Shown here: positions 10,370 through 18,362 of the stretch, piece by piece | How the letters are laid out: every line of letters starts with the position of its first letter | Numbering within the stretch: position 1 is the stretch's first letter | NCBI RefSeq assembly: GCF_029892565.1 | Contig: NZ_JARXVH010000005.1 | Coordinates: forward strand, 620,001 to 684,000 | Reading direction: 5' to 3' | From: Streptomyces pseudovenezuelae | GTDB taxonomy: Bacteria > Actinomycetota > Actinomycetes > Streptomycetales > Streptomycetaceae | Length of the DNA stretch: 64,000 bases | The notes under the pieces: generated by a model | The model's input: only the letters and a program-made list of their open reading frames with translations | Database searches by the model: none | Told to the model about the DNA's origin: nothing | Position numbers and translations under genes: made by a program

Positions 10370-10485
10370 GGGCGGTACTCCTCGTGACCGTCGCTGATCT
10401 CCGATAACTGGCCTGATTGCCCAACTTGGGCGAATTCGTGGTGAACACCGGGTCACGAGTGGCCGGTTGGTGCAGGATGCGGAGC

Positions 10486-11088
10486 ATGGACGCCGTACGT
10501 GTCGCGCTGCTGCGCGAAGTGCTCGCCGGGACCGAATGGCTGGGGGCCACGCGGAGGTTCGCGGGGGCGCTGCGCGGGTCCGTGGTCTCGCACGGGGGCG
10601 GGCTGCTGCTGGTGGGCACCCCGGAGTACGAGCCCTGGCATCTGGCGGCCCACCTGGTCGACGAGGCCGCCTGGTCGGGTACGCCGGAACTGGCGCCGAC
10701 CCTCGTACGGCACGGGGCGCACGCGTCCGACCCCGCTCATCTGGCCGTCGGCCTGGGCCGGTTGGCGGCCGCACGGCGCGGCGAGACGCTGCTCGTGGTG
10801 TCGCCGGGCGGCCCGGACGTGCCTCTGCTGGAGCGCGTGCACGACGCCCGCCGAGCCGGGGCGACGGTCCTGGCGCTGGGCCCCGGCGAGGAGCAACTGG
10901 TCTCCATGGCCCACGAGTCACTGACGGTCCCGGAGGGCTCCGAACTGGACCTCGACACGGTCCAGCACCTGGTGAGCGCGGCGGCCGGCGAAACGCCGCT
11001 CCCCGCGCCCAGGGGCCACCGCCGCTTCAGGGACCGACTGTCCAGGCTGGCGGACCAGTTGACGGCGCCGCCACCGGCACGCTGGTAG
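10486..11088 (+). CDS. Conserved streptomycete protein of unknown function with Rossmann/SIS-like core
   Basis: From the ATG at 10486 the product is 200 residues. It shows alternating hydrophobic strands and helices (GLLLVGTPEYEPWHLAAHLV, ETLLVVSPGGPDVPLLERV, GATVLALGPGEEQLVSMAHE, LTVPEGSELDLDTVQHLVSA), a pattern resembling SIS sugar-isomerase domains in which VVSPGG and a Ser/Thr-rich loop would bind a phosphosugar. The usual SIS Ser/Thr cluster is weak, so no activity is claimed. A CAGGAT hexamer lies seven bases before the ATG, suggesting a leaderless transcript. It is divergent from the sialidase gene. Confidence 0.65.
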   Translation: MDAVRVALLREVLAGTEWLGATRRFAGALRGSVVSHGGGLLLVGTPEYEPWHLAAHLVDEAAWSGTPELAPTLVRHGAHASDPAHLAVGLGRLAAARRGETLLVVSPGGPDVPLLERVHDARRAGATVLALGPGEEQLVSMAHESLTVPEGSELDLDTVQHLVSAAAGETPLPAPRGHRRFRDRLSRLADQLTAPPPARW

Positions 11089-11192
11089 TCGCGTAGGCGA
11101 GGGTCACCGCAGGTGGAGTGGGGGGCGCCGCGAGTGGGGTGCTCGGAAAAGCGCTTGCTCGCGGTTGCCGTGCGGCCCGAGCATGGCCCTTC

Positions 11193-12530
11193 GTGACCGA
11201 AGACGCCCCCGAACATCCCGCCCGCCTCCGCGGCCTGCTGCCCGACCTCGCCCCGTGGCGGGCCTCCCGGGACTTCCGGCGGCTGTGGGTCTCGGGGACG
11301 ATCTCGAACTTCGGCAGCTTTCTGACGTTCGTCGCGCTGCCGGTGCAGATCAAGGAACTCACCGACTCCGCGGCGGCCGTCGGGGCGATCGGGGCCGTCG
11401 AGTTGGTGCCGCTGGTCGTGTTCGGGCTGTACGGCGGTGCGCTGGCCGACGCCCTGGACAAGCGGAAGCTGATCCTGTGGACGGAGGCCGGACAGGGCGT
11501 GCTGTCCGCGCTGCTGCTGCTCAACGCGCTGCTGCCGAGCCCAGCCGTCTGGCCGCTGTATCTCGTCGCCGCCCTCTCCTCCGCCCTGGTCTCCGTGCAG
11601 CGCCCCGCGCTCGACTCGCTCTGGCCCCGGATCGTGGCCCACGAACACCTGCCGGCCGCGGCCTCGCTGAACTCCCTGCGCTGGACGGTCGGCGGCGTCG
11701 CAGGACCGGCCCTCGCGGGCGTGGTCGTCGCGTACGCGGGCCTCGGCTGGGCGTACGGCGCCGACCTGTTGACCTTCGTCGTCTCCGCCGTCCTCGTCGT
11801 CCGCATCGCCGCCGCCCCGGCCGCCCGCGAGGCCGCGAAGCCGTCGCTGGCGGCCATCGTCGAGGGCGCCCGGTACGCCTGGAGCCGCAAGGAACTGCTC
11901 GGCACCTACGCCGTCGACCTGGCCGCGATGTTCCTCGCGATGCCGCTCGCCGTGCTGCCCTTCCTCGCGGACGAGCTGAACGCCGAGTGGTCGCTGGGCC
12001 TGATGTACGCGACGGTCCCGTTCGGGTCGATGCTGGTGGGCCTGACCGGCGGCTGGACCTCGCGGGTGCACCGGCACGGGCGGATGGTGGTGCTGTCGGC
12101 CGCGCTGTGGGGCCTGGCGATCGCGGGCGCCGGTGTCGTCGGCAACGTATGGCTGGTGCTGCTCTTCCTGACCGTGGCCGGCGGCTGCGACATGGTCAGC
12201 GGCATCTTCCGGGGCGCCATGTGGAACCAGACGATCCCGGACGAGCTACGGGGCCGGCTCGCCGGGATCGAACTGCTCTCGTACTCCGTCGGACCCACCC
12301 TGGGCCAGGTCAGGTCGGGCGGTTTCGCCGCCTGGTGGGGCGTGCGGGCGTCCGTCTGGTCGGGCGGGCTGCTGTGCGCGGGCGCGGTGGGGCTGCTGGC
12401 GCTGTGCCTGCCGGGGCTGATGCGCTACGACGAACGGACCAACGAGCACGCGGCACGCGTGCGTGCGCAACGGAAGGCGAGCACCGCGGTGACGCCACCG
12501 AGCCAGGCGCAGGCACAGGCACAGCCATAG
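11193..12530 (+). CDS. MFS transporter, EntS/enterobactin-exporter-like
   Basis: The 445-residue protein has about 12 hydrophobic segments. After an amphipathic start comes FRRLWVSGTISNFGSFLTFVALPV, the first helix pattern of the EntS/MefA-like MFS branch, then a loop GALADALDKRKLIL and, mid-protein, SLNSLRWTVGGVAGPALAG. Members export siderophores, macrolides or unknown compounds across the cytoplasmic membrane. The GTG at 11193 is chosen because the longer frame from 11118 adds non-family sequence. The C-terminus is a Gln/Ala-rich tail. No substrate can be assigned from context. Confidence 0.82.
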   Translation: MTEDAPEHPARLRGLLPDLAPWRASRDFRRLWVSGTISNFGSFLTFVALPVQIKELTDSAAAVGAIGAVELVPLVVFGLYGGALADALDKRKLILWTEAGQGVLSALLLLNALLPSPAVWPLYLVAALSSALVSVQRPALDSLWPRIVAHEHLPAAASLNSLRWTVGGVAGPALAGVVVAYAGLGWAYGADLLTFVVSAVLVVRIAAAPAAREAAKPSLAAIVEGARYAWSRKELLGTYAVDLAAMFLAMPLAVLPFLADELNAEWSLGLMYATVPFGSMLVGLTGGWTSRVHRHGRMVVLSAALWGLAIAGAGVVGNVWLVLLFLTVAGGCDMVSGIFRGAMWNQTIPDELRGRLAGIELLSYSVGPTLGQVRSGGFAAWWGVRASVWSGGLLCAGAVGLLALCLPGLMRYDERTNEHAARVRAQRKASTAVTPPSQAQAQAQP

Positions 12531-12588
12531 GCAGGGGTCCGGTCGGAGGCACAGACCTGGGCCGCGCCTCCGACCGGGCCCGGCCCGG

Positions 12589-12819
12589 CTAGTTGCCCTC
12601 GGTGCCGCCCTTCGGGGCGTCGTGCCACTTTGGGTCGTTCTCCCACTCCAGGTTGCGCTCGCGGGCCGTCTCCATCGCGTGCTCGGCCTCCTGGCGGGTC
12701 GCGTAGGGCCCGAAGCGGTCCTTGGCGGGGCACTCGGGCCCCTCCTCGACCGTCTTGTGTTCCAGGCAGTAGTACCACTCGCCCGGCTTGCCGACCGTGC
12801 GCTTCTTGAACAAGGCCAT
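12589..12819 (-). CDS. Small conserved streptomycete protein, SPOR-like fold possible
   Basis: The 76-residue hydrophilic protein has two Cys residues (WYYCLEHKTVEEGPECPAKD) and the segment RFGPYATRQEAEHAMETA, which reads like the second half of a SPOR-type ferredoxin-like repeat (F-G-P-Y...A...A). GAGGAG lies six bases before the ATG at 12819, which decides the start over the longer open frame. It is divergent from map and shares its 58-bp promoter gap. Function unknown; similar small proteins are widespread in streptomycetes. Confidence 0.7.
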   Translation of the reverse strand: MALFKKRTVGKPGEWYYCLEHKTVEEGPECPAKDRFGPYATRQEAEHAMETARERNLEWENDPKWHDAPKGGTEGN

Positions 12820-12864
12820 GACCTGCTCCTCTCGCCACCGACATGTTCCCCCACGGCGGCTCGT

Positions 12865-12870
12865 TAGACT
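12865..12870 (+). promoter_or_regulatory. -10 element of map, predicted leaderless transcript
   Basis: TAGACT lies exactly seven bases before the map ATG, and no Shine-Dalgarno sequence is present. This geometry would place the transcript start on the A of the ATG. The -35 region is not recognisable. Confidence 0.5.
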
Positions 12871-12877
12871 CGCTGGC

Positions 12878-13735
12878 ATGTCTGGCCAGTCGCTGCTCGT
12901 ACCAGGGGAGCTCTCCCCCACCCGTCAGGTACCCGGAAACATCCGCCGCCCCGAGTACGTGGGCAAGCCCGCGCCGGCGCCGTACACCGGGCCGGAGGTG
13001 CAGACGCTCGAGACGATCGAGGCGATGCGCGTCGCCGGGCGGATCGCCGCGCGGGCGATGGCGGAGGCCGCGAAGCTGATCTCCCCCGGCGTCACCACCG
13101 ACGAACTGGACAAGGTGGCGCACGAGTACATGTGCGACCACGGCGCCTATCCGTCGACGCTCGGCTACCGCGGCTTTCCCAAGTCCCTGTGCACCTCGGT
13201 CAACGAGGTGATCTGCCACGGCATTCCGGACTCGACCGTGCTGCGGGACGGCGACATCGTCAACCTGGACGTGACGGCGTACATCGGCGGGGTGCACGGC
13301 GACAACAACGCGACCTACCTGGTCGGGGACGTCGACGAGGAGTCACGACTGCTGGTGGAGCGGACCCGGGAGGCCCTCGACCGTGCGATCAGGGCCGTCA
13401 AGCCGGGCCGGCAGATCAACATCATCGGCCGGGTCATCGAGTCGTACGCCAAGCGCTTCGGCTACGGCGTGGTGCGGGACTTCACCGGCCACGGGATCAA
13501 CTCGTCCTTCCACTCCGGGCTGATCATCCCGCACTACGACAGCCCGCACGCGACGACGCTCATCCAGCCCGGGATGACGTTCACGATCGAGCCGATGCTG
13601 ACGCTCGGGACGTACGAGTACGACATGTGGGACGACGGGTGGACGGTCGTCACGAAGGACCGCAAGCGGACGGCCCAGTTCGAGGACACGCTGGTGGTGA
13701 CGGAGACGGGGACGGAGATCCTCACGCTGCCGTAG
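12878..13735 (+). CDS. map: Type I methionine aminopeptidase
   Basis: The enzyme removes the initiator Met from nascent proteins. The 285-residue protein carries the pita-bread metal ligands in order: NLDVTAYIGGVHGDNNATY (two Asp), FTGHGINSSFH (His), TIEPMLTLG (Glu) and AQFEDTLVV (Glu), plus YRGFPKSLCTSVNEVICHG near the active site. The ~40-residue N-terminal extension with PxxP-like PTRQVPGNIRRPEYVGKP is typical of actinobacterial MetAP1c, binding near the ribosome exit. The ATG at 12878 agrees with family starts. A second, secY-adjacent copy usually exists in streptomycetes. Confidence 0.93.
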   Translation: MSGQSLLVPGELSPTRQVPGNIRRPEYVGKPAPAPYTGPEVQTLETIEAMRVAGRIAARAMAEAAKLISPGVTTDELDKVAHEYMCDHGAYPSTLGYRGFPKSLCTSVNEVICHGIPDSTVLRDGDIVNLDVTAYIGGVHGDNNATYLVGDVDEESRLLVERTREALDRAIRAVKPGRQINIIGRVIESYAKRFGYGVVRDFTGHGINSSFHSGLIIPHYDSPHATTLIQPGMTFTIEPMLTLGTYEYDMWDDGWTVVTKDRKRTAQFEDTLVVTETGTEILTLP

Positions 13736-13797
13736 TCCGCCGGAGGTCGATGCGGCTCGCTCTCTCGGAGGGCGGGCCGTTTTCTTGTACGCTTTTA

Positions 13798-13835
13798 CCG
13801 ACAGACTGTCGGCATCGTTACCGACCAAAGGTCGG
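13798..13835. promoter_or_regulatory. Two adjacent palindromes upstream of heme oxygenase
   Basis: CCGACAG-A-CTGTCGG (13798-13812) and CCGACC-AAA-GGTCGG (13821-13835) are perfect inverted repeats eight bases apart, between the map stop and the iron box. Either could end the map transcript, but neither is followed by T residues, and the shared CCGAC arms suggest a regulator with two sites. The binding protein is unknown. Confidence 0.45.
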
Positions 13836-13842
13836 GAAGCTG

Positions 13843-13879
13843 TTGACTTAGGTAAGGCTTACCTCAGAAAATGGCGCGC
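13843..13879 (+). promoter_or_regulatory. Heme oxygenase promoter with DmdR1/DtxR-type iron box
   Basis: TTAGGTAAGGCTTACCTCA (13848-13866) matches the 19-bp iron-box consensus of actinobacterial DmdR1/IdeR repressors closely. It sits between a -35 TTGACT (13843-13848) and a -10-like GAAAAT (13867-13872), so repressor binding would block polymerase. Seven bases after the -10 comes ATG 13880, predicting a leaderless mRNA. Confidence 0.8.
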
Positions 13880-14527
13880 ATGGACTCCTTCTCGACAGTC
13901 ATCCGCACCGCCTCCCACGAGCAGCATGTGGAGGCGGAGACCTCCACGTTCATGAGCGACCTGCTCGGCGGACGGCTGGGGGTGGACGCCTACGTGCGCT
14001 ACACCGAGCAACTGTGGTTCGTGTACGAGGCGTTGGAGGCGGGTGCCGAGGCGCTGGCGTCGGATCCGGTGACCGGGCCCTTCATTCAGCCCGAGTTGTT
14101 CCGGTTGCCCGCGCTGGAGCGGGACCTGACGCATCTGCGGGGTGCCGACTGGCGGACCGGCCTGACCGCGCTGCCGGCCACGCGCGCATACGCGGACCGC
14201 GTGCGGGAGTGCGCCGAGCAGTGGCCGGCCGGCTATATCGCCCACCACTACACGCGCTACCTCGGCGACCTCTCCGGCGGCCAGATCATCCGGGACAAGG
14301 CGGAGCGGACGTGGGGCTTCGCCCGCAAGGGCGACGGCGTGCGCTTTTACGTGTTCGAGGGGATCGCCAACCCGGCCGCGTTCAAGCGGGGTTACCGGGA
14401 GCTGTTGGACGGCGTGCGGGCGGACGATCTGGAGAAGCAGCGGATCGTGGCCGAGTGCCGGGACGCGTTCGCTTTGAACACGGCGGTCTTTCGGGCGCTG
14501 GGTGACGAGTTCCCTCTGTCTGCGTGA
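13880..14527 (+). CDS. Biliverdin-producing heme oxygenase
   Basis: Heme oxygenase opens heme to biliverdin, CO and Fe2+, releasing iron from imported heme. The 215-residue protein begins MDSFSTVIRTASHEQHVEAE, where the second His of SHEQHVEAE region supplies the proximal heme ligand area, and has YLGDLSGGQIIRD, the conserved distal-helix glycine motif. An ATG nine bases earlier (13871) is in frame, but the later ATG fits the promoter geometry and family N-termini and no ribosome site is present. The iron box in its promoter predicts induction under iron starvation, matching the heme-import genes downstream. Confidence 0.9.
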   Translation: MDSFSTVIRTASHEQHVEAETSTFMSDLLGGRLGVDAYVRYTEQLWFVYEALEAGAEALASDPVTGPFIQPELFRLPALERDLTHLRGADWRTGLTALPATRAYADRVRECAEQWPAGYIAHHYTRYLGDLSGGQIIRDKAERTWGFARKGDGVRFYVFEGIANPAAFKRGYRELLDGVRADDLEKQRIVAECRDAFALNTAVFRALGDEFPLSA

Positions 14528-14530
14528 CCG

Positions 14531-14605
14531 CTCCTGGGGGCTGCGCCCCCAGACCCCCCTTCGGCCTGAACGGCCTCGTCCTCAGACGCCGGACGGGCTG
14601 GATGA
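14531..14605. repeat. Interspersed streptomycete intergenic repeat with hairpin
   Basis: A perfect hairpin TGGGGGC-TGC-GCCCCCA (14535-14551) is followed by ACCCCCCTTCGGCC and CTCGTCCTCAGACGCCGGAC (from 14576). This combination is a very common dispersed sequence between convergent Streptomyces genes and probably acts as a bidirectional terminator here, between the heme oxygenase and PhzF genes. Commonness is known from the genus, not counted in this window. Confidence 0.65.
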
Positions 14606-14625
14606 TGCAGACCGGAGCGGACGAG

Positions 14626-15270
14626 TCAGCGCTCCAGAAACACTCGCCCTCCGACCTCCACCCATCCCCCGGGCTGCGGAGCCGTCAGTATCTGTGAGCC
14701 CGCGCCCTGCGTGATGTTGAGCGCCCGGCCCAACTGGTCCGTGAGCAACAGTGCCGCCGCGCCCGTCGCCTCGTCCTCGTCGATGCCGTCGTTTCGGCCG
14801 GGGAAGGCGCGGGCGCGGACGCGTCCGGCTGCTTCGTCCTCCCAGGCCCAGGCGTAGATCCACTCGCCGGGCGGCGGCACGGGCAGGGCGTCGACCTCGG
14901 CGGCCGTGGCGTACTGGCGCAGGGTGCGCGGCGGTACCCACTCCGCGCGGGCCTCGATCCAGCTGAACTCGCCGTCGAGGCGGGCGCCCACGACCCCGGC
15001 CGGGGTGACGAGTTCGGGCACGTCGAGGAGCCAGGCCGTGCCGACGCAGGGGTGTCCCGCGAAGGGCAGCCGCAGGGTCGGGGTGTAGATGTCGATGACC
15101 CCGCGCTCGGGGTCGTCGACGAACACGGTCTCGCTGAAGCCGAGTTTGCCCGCGAACGCCTGCCGCTCGTCCGGGTCGGGCAGCGTGGAGCCCTCGCGGA
15201 CGACGCCGAGTTCGTTGCCGTAGCCGCCGTTGGGCGAGCAGAAGACACGGAGCACGTCGTAGTCGGTCAC
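14626..15270 (-). CDS. PhzF-family isomerase/epimerase
   Basis: PhzF proteins have a diaminopimelate-epimerase fold and catalyse isomerisation or racemisation. The 214-residue protein starts VTDYDVLRVFCS and has the catalytic-Glu motif GGYGNELGVV, PTLRLPFAGHPCVGTAWLL, and NDGIDEDEATGAAALLL near the second half. It is shorter than the usual 260-300 residues, so one of the two lobes is trimmed. The GTG start is chosen because upstream sequence forms the terminator stem of the htaA gene. It lies downstream of the htaA genes on the same strand but is separated by that terminator. Its substrate is unknown; no phenazine genes are present. Confidence 0.78.
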   Translation of the reverse strand: MTDYDVLRVFCSPNGGYGNELGVVREGSTLPDPDERQAFAGKLGFSETVFVDDPERGVIDIYTPTLRLPFAGHPCVGTAWLLDVPELVTPAGVVGARLDGEFSWIEARAEWVPPRTLRQYATAAEVDALPVPPPGEWIYAWAWEDEAAGRVRARAFPGRNDGIDEDEATGAAALLLTDQLGRALNITQGAGSQILTAPQPGGWVEVGGRVFLER

Positions 15271-15287
15271 GCGGGAATTGAAGCATC

Positions 15288-15319
15288 CCGGGGGCACAGT
15301 CGGTTCCCTGTGCCCCCGG
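15288..15319 (-). terminator. Terminator between htaA and phzF genes
   Basis: CCGGGGGCACAG (15288-15299) pairs perfectly with CTGTGCCCCCGG (15308-15319), a 12-bp GC-rich stem with an eight-base loop. It begins 12 bp after the htaA stop on the minus strand and probably isolates the heme operon from phzF. Confidence 0.7.
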
Positions 15320-15331
15320 TCCAGTAGAGGC

Positions 15332-16789
15332 CTACGCCTCGTTACGACGCCTACGCATCGCGAACACGACGCCCGCGCCCGCCGCCACCGTCACCGCGGC
15401 GGCCGTGCCGAGGGCGGTGACCGGTATGTCGGAGCCGGTCGCGGCGAGGCCGCCGGAGATGCCGCCGGTCGTCGAACCGGTCGTGCCGCCGGTGGTGCCC
15501 GAGCCGCCGGTGGAGCCGGAGCCGCCCGAGGAGTCGCCGGTGCCGCTCGAACCGCCGTCGGACGGGAGGGTGGCGTCGTCACTGAGGGCCACCGAGAGGG
15601 TGACGGGGTCGAGTTCGGTGCCGGACGTGTAGTAGCCGCTGAAGGCCTTCGCGCCGGCCTCGGTGAGGGCCGCGGTGATGTCGGAGACCGTGATGACGTC
15701 GTCCTCGGGGGTGAGGGTGGCGTCGTTCGTCTTGAGGTCGGCCAGGACCACGTCGTCGGTCTTCTTGCCGAGGCTGGTGACGTCGGCCGTCAGCTCGCCC
15801 TTGCCGCCGTCGAGGGCGACCTCCAGGCCGCTGAGGGTGAGGTCGAGGGCGTAAGTGCCGTTCGTCTCATGGCCCTTGAAGTTCACCGCGCCCTCGAAGG
15901 CGGCGGAGAGGGTGTCCGCGTCGTTGTCGTAGGAGCCGGTCGCGTCGGGGAACGTGAAGGCGCCGTTGCCGGTGGCCCGGGTCGCGCCGTCCGACGCCGT
16001 GATCTTGCCGTTGGCGACACCGCCCACGACGTAGGTGCGGAAGGACTCCTTGACGCCCCAGCCGAGCTTGCCGTCGAGGATGTCGCCCTCGGTCGCCGGC
16101 TCGGACTCGGTGGCCGTGGGCGAGGGAGTGGTGGTGTCGGTCGCCGTGGGCGTCGGGGACGCGGGGGTGGAGGCCGGGTCGGTCGGGGTGGGCGTGGTGG
16201 TGGCGGGCGGGGTCGTCTCGGGCGTCGACGGCGGCGGCGAGCTGGGCGGCGTCGGAGCCGTCACCGTCAGCGGGTCGCCCGCCGCGCCCTCGTAACTGGC
16301 GCTGCCGAGGGCGTCCGCGGCCTCCTTGGTCAGCGTGGTCGCCATGTCCTTCATCTCGCGCGTGACGGTGACCTTCGCGAGCGGCACGTCCTGCGTCGTC
16401 GTACCGCTCTTCGTCACGTCCGCCGTCAACTCGGCGTCCTTGCTGTCGAACTGCACGTCGGACAGCGTGATGTCGAAGCCGTGCAGCGTGGAGGCGATGT
16501 TCAGGCTGCCCTGGAAGCCGAGGGACACCGTGTGCGCTTCGGCGTCGTAACTGCCCGCGCCCTGGACGAAGGTGAAGGCGCCGTTGTCCGCCGCCTGCGA
16601 GGCGCCGCCCGCCGGGGTGAAGGTGCCGGCCGCGTAGGTGCGGTACGACTGCTTGATGCCCCACGTCAACTCGTAGCCGCTGAGCGGTACTTCGGCGGCG
16701 GACGCGCTGGTCGCGGCGAACGCGCCGGCGCCCAGGGTGACCGCGACGGCGGCGGCGAGGGCGATGGATCTGGGTGTGGCGGCTGGCAT
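15332..16789 (-). CDS. HtaA-domain surface heme-binding protein with sortase E signal
   Basis: HtaA proteins capture heme from haemoproteins at the cell surface and hand it to the HmuTUV importer. This 485-residue protein has a Sec signal peptide (1-31, ending ASAA), a first HtaA domain (about 35-175; LTWGIKQSYRTYAAG), a Pro/Thr-rich linker (about 177-235) and a second HtaA domain (about 237-400; LGWGVKESFRTYVVG, with Tyr and His heme-ligand candidates). A Ser/Gly spacer leads to LAATG (448-452), a hydrophobic helix and RRRR tail: a class E sortase signal, so it is likely covalently wall-anchored. GAGGAG precedes the ATG. It follows the second htaA gene after 52 bp, as one operon under the 18.28-kb iron box. 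Confidence 0.9.
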   Translation of the reverse strand: MPAATPRSIALAAAVAVTLGAGAFAATSASAAEVPLSGYELTWGIKQSYRTYAAGTFTPAGGASQAADNGAFTFVQGAGSYDAEAHTVSLGFQGSLNIASTLHGFDITLSDVQFDSKDAELTADVTKSGTTTQDVPLAKVTVTREMKDMATTLTKEAADALGSASYEGAAGDPLTVTAPTPPSSPPPSTPETTPPATTTPTPTDPASTPASPTPTATDTTTPSPTATESEPATEGDILDGKLGWGVKESFRTYVVGGVANGKITASDGATRATGNGAFTFPDATGSYDNDADTLSAAFEGAVNFKGHETNGTYALDLTLSGLEVALDGGKGELTADVTSLGKKTDDVVLADLKTNDATLTPEDDVITVSDITAALTEAGAKAFSGYYTSGTELDPVTLSVALSDDATLPSDGGSSGTGDSSGGSGSTGGSGTTGGTTGSTTGGISGGLAATGSDIPVTALGTAAAVTVAAGAGVVFAMRRRRNEA

Positions 16790-16841
16790 GGCGGGATCGT
16801 CTCCTCGTGATGGTGGTGGTGGCGTTTGTGGGGGGTGAGGA

Positions 16842-18236
16842 TCAGCCCTTGTCCGCTGCGGCGCGGGTTCGGCGGGCGCGAACTACCGCGTAGGCGGCGG
16901 CCGTCAGCAGCAGGGCGCCGGCCGTGAGGCCTACGGGGAGGACCGGGAAGCCGTCGCCGTCGGTGGCGCTCGCGGCGCGGACCGGCTCGGCGGACGCCTT
17001 CGAGGGCGTGGGGCTCGGGGTGGGTGTGCTGCCCAGGTCGGGCAGGGCCGGCAGGACGGCGTCGTCGGTGAGGGCGACGGCCAGCGAGACCGGGTCCATC
17101 GCGGTGCCCGCCTGGTACATGCCGCCGAAGGCCTTCGCGCCCTTGGCGGTGAGCTTCGCGGGCGCCTCGGTCAGCTTCACCAGTCCGGCGGTGGCCTTGA
17201 GGCCCTTCGCGGTGAAGGTGACCAGCGGGACCTTCTCTCCGGTGAGGTCGGCGCTCTTCACGTCGGCGTAGAGGGTGCCCTCGCCGTTCTTCACGGCGGC
17301 CTTGACCGCGCTCAGCCTCAGGTCGAGGCCCTGGTCGCCGGTGAAGCGGATCGCGCCGGTGAAGCTCGCGGTCAACTCGCCCTTCTCGTACGTCCCTTCG
17401 CCCTTCGGGAAGCGGAAGAGCGCGCCGCCGTCCTCGGCGCCGTCGGACAGCGTCCACTTGCCGCGGGCGATGTCGCCGGTGACGTACTCGCGGAAGGTGC
17501 GGCGCACGCCCCAGTCGGCGGCGCCGTCCTGGATCGCGTCACCGGCGGCCGACTTCTTCTTCTCCTTCTTCGCCGCGGACTTGGTGGGCGAGGGCGAGGA
17601 AGTGGCCTTGGCGGCAGCCTTGATGTCCGCGGTGAGGCTGACCGGATCCAGGGAGGTGCCGGCCGTGTAGTAGCCGGCGAAGGACTTGGCGCCCTGGGTG
17701 GTGAGGGTGGCGGGCAGGTTGTTCAGGACGACGGAGGTGCCGCCGCCCTTCATGTTGATGCCGCCCAACGAGAGGGAGGCGAAGGGCACTTGCGAGGACG
17801 TCGTGACCGCCCCGGTGCCCTTCGCCTTGCTGACGACGTCCAGGTAGAGCGTTCCGGTGGCGCCGGAGATGCGGACGGTGGGGCGGCTGAGGGTGAGGTC
17901 CAGCTGGTAGTTGCCGTTGGCTTCCTTGTGGCCGACGAAGTGGACCCCGCCGGCGTAGGAGGCGTTGAACGCGCCGGTGGAGCCGTCGTAGGTGCCGGTC
18001 GCCGAGGGGAAGCGGAACTGGCTGCTGCCCACGGTCGCCGCGCCGCCGGTGAGGGAGTAACTCCCCTTCGCTATCGGCCCGGTGACATAGCTCTGGAAGG
18101 AGGACTTGATGCCCCAGTCGAGCCGGCCCCCCTGCACGGTGCGGCTGTCCGCGTGCGCGGCGGTGGCCGGGAGCAGCAGGGCTCCCAGCACGGCCGTGCA
18201 CAACACGGTGATCAGGGCACGTAGGCGCGCGGGCAT
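16842..18236 (-). CDS. HtaA-domain heme-binding membrane protein (no sortase motif)
   Basis: This 464-residue protein is a paralogue of the downstream HtaA protein and first in their operon. It has a signal peptide (1-29, ending AHA), two HtaA domains (about 35-205, LDWGIKSSFQSYVTG; about 232-395, ADWGVRRTFREYVTG) joined by a Lys-rich linker (KSAAKKEKKKSAAGD), and a C-terminal membrane helix (FPVLPVGLTAGALLLTAAAY) with an Arg-rich end. There is no LAXTG motif, so it should be held by its helix in the cytoplasmic membrane. It may relay heme from the wall-bound paralogue to HmuT. Its promoter shares the divergent iron box with hmuT. Confidence 0.9.
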   Translation of the reverse strand: MPARLRALITVLCTAVLGALLLPATAAHADSRTVQGGRLDWGIKSSFQSYVTGPIAKGSYSLTGGAATVGSSQFRFPSATGTYDGSTGAFNASYAGGVHFVGHKEANGNYQLDLTLSRPTVRISGATGTLYLDVVSKAKGTGAVTTSSQVPFASLSLGGINMKGGGTSVVLNNLPATLTTQGAKSFAGYYTAGTSLDPVSLTADIKAAAKATSSPSPTKSAAKKEKKKSAAGDAIQDGAADWGVRRTFREYVTGDIARGKWTLSDGAEDGGALFRFPKGEGTYEKGELTASFTGAIRFTGDQGLDLRLSAVKAAVKNGEGTLYADVKSADLTGEKVPLVTFTAKGLKATAGLVKLTEAPAKLTAKGAKAFGGMYQAGTAMDPVSLAVALTDDAVLPALPDLGSTPTPSPTPSKASAEPVRAASATDGDGFPVLPVGLTAGALLLTAAAYAVVRARRTRAAADKG

Positions 18237-18271
18237 GGAAAGTCCTCCGGATACGACCGCCGGTAGCGAGA

Positions 18272-18290
18272 GAAGGTAAGGCTAACCTAA
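18272..18290. promoter_or_regulatory. DmdR1/DtxR-type iron box in the htaA-hmuT divergent promoter
   Basis: GAAGGTAAGGCTAACCTAA matches the 19-bp iron-box consensus at about 16 positions. It lies 36 bp upstream of the minus-strand htaA start and 73 bp upstream of the hmuT GTG, so one site may control both directions. Confidence 0.85.
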
Positions 18291-18362
18291 GCTTTGCCTG
18301 CCGAAAACAGTCGGCGGACCTGGTCATGGACCGGGCGTGAACCGGAAGGAACGAACGGGACC

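Noticed and set aside
14626..15270. PhzF gene as sign of a phenazine cluster
   Set aside because: PhzF-like isomerases are widespread outside phenazine pathways, and no other phz gene is in the window.
15880..16260. Repeated Pro/Thr codons in the htaA gene, looking like a tandem repeat
   Set aside because: This is an irregular protein linker between two HtaA domains, not a DNA repeat with a fixed unit.
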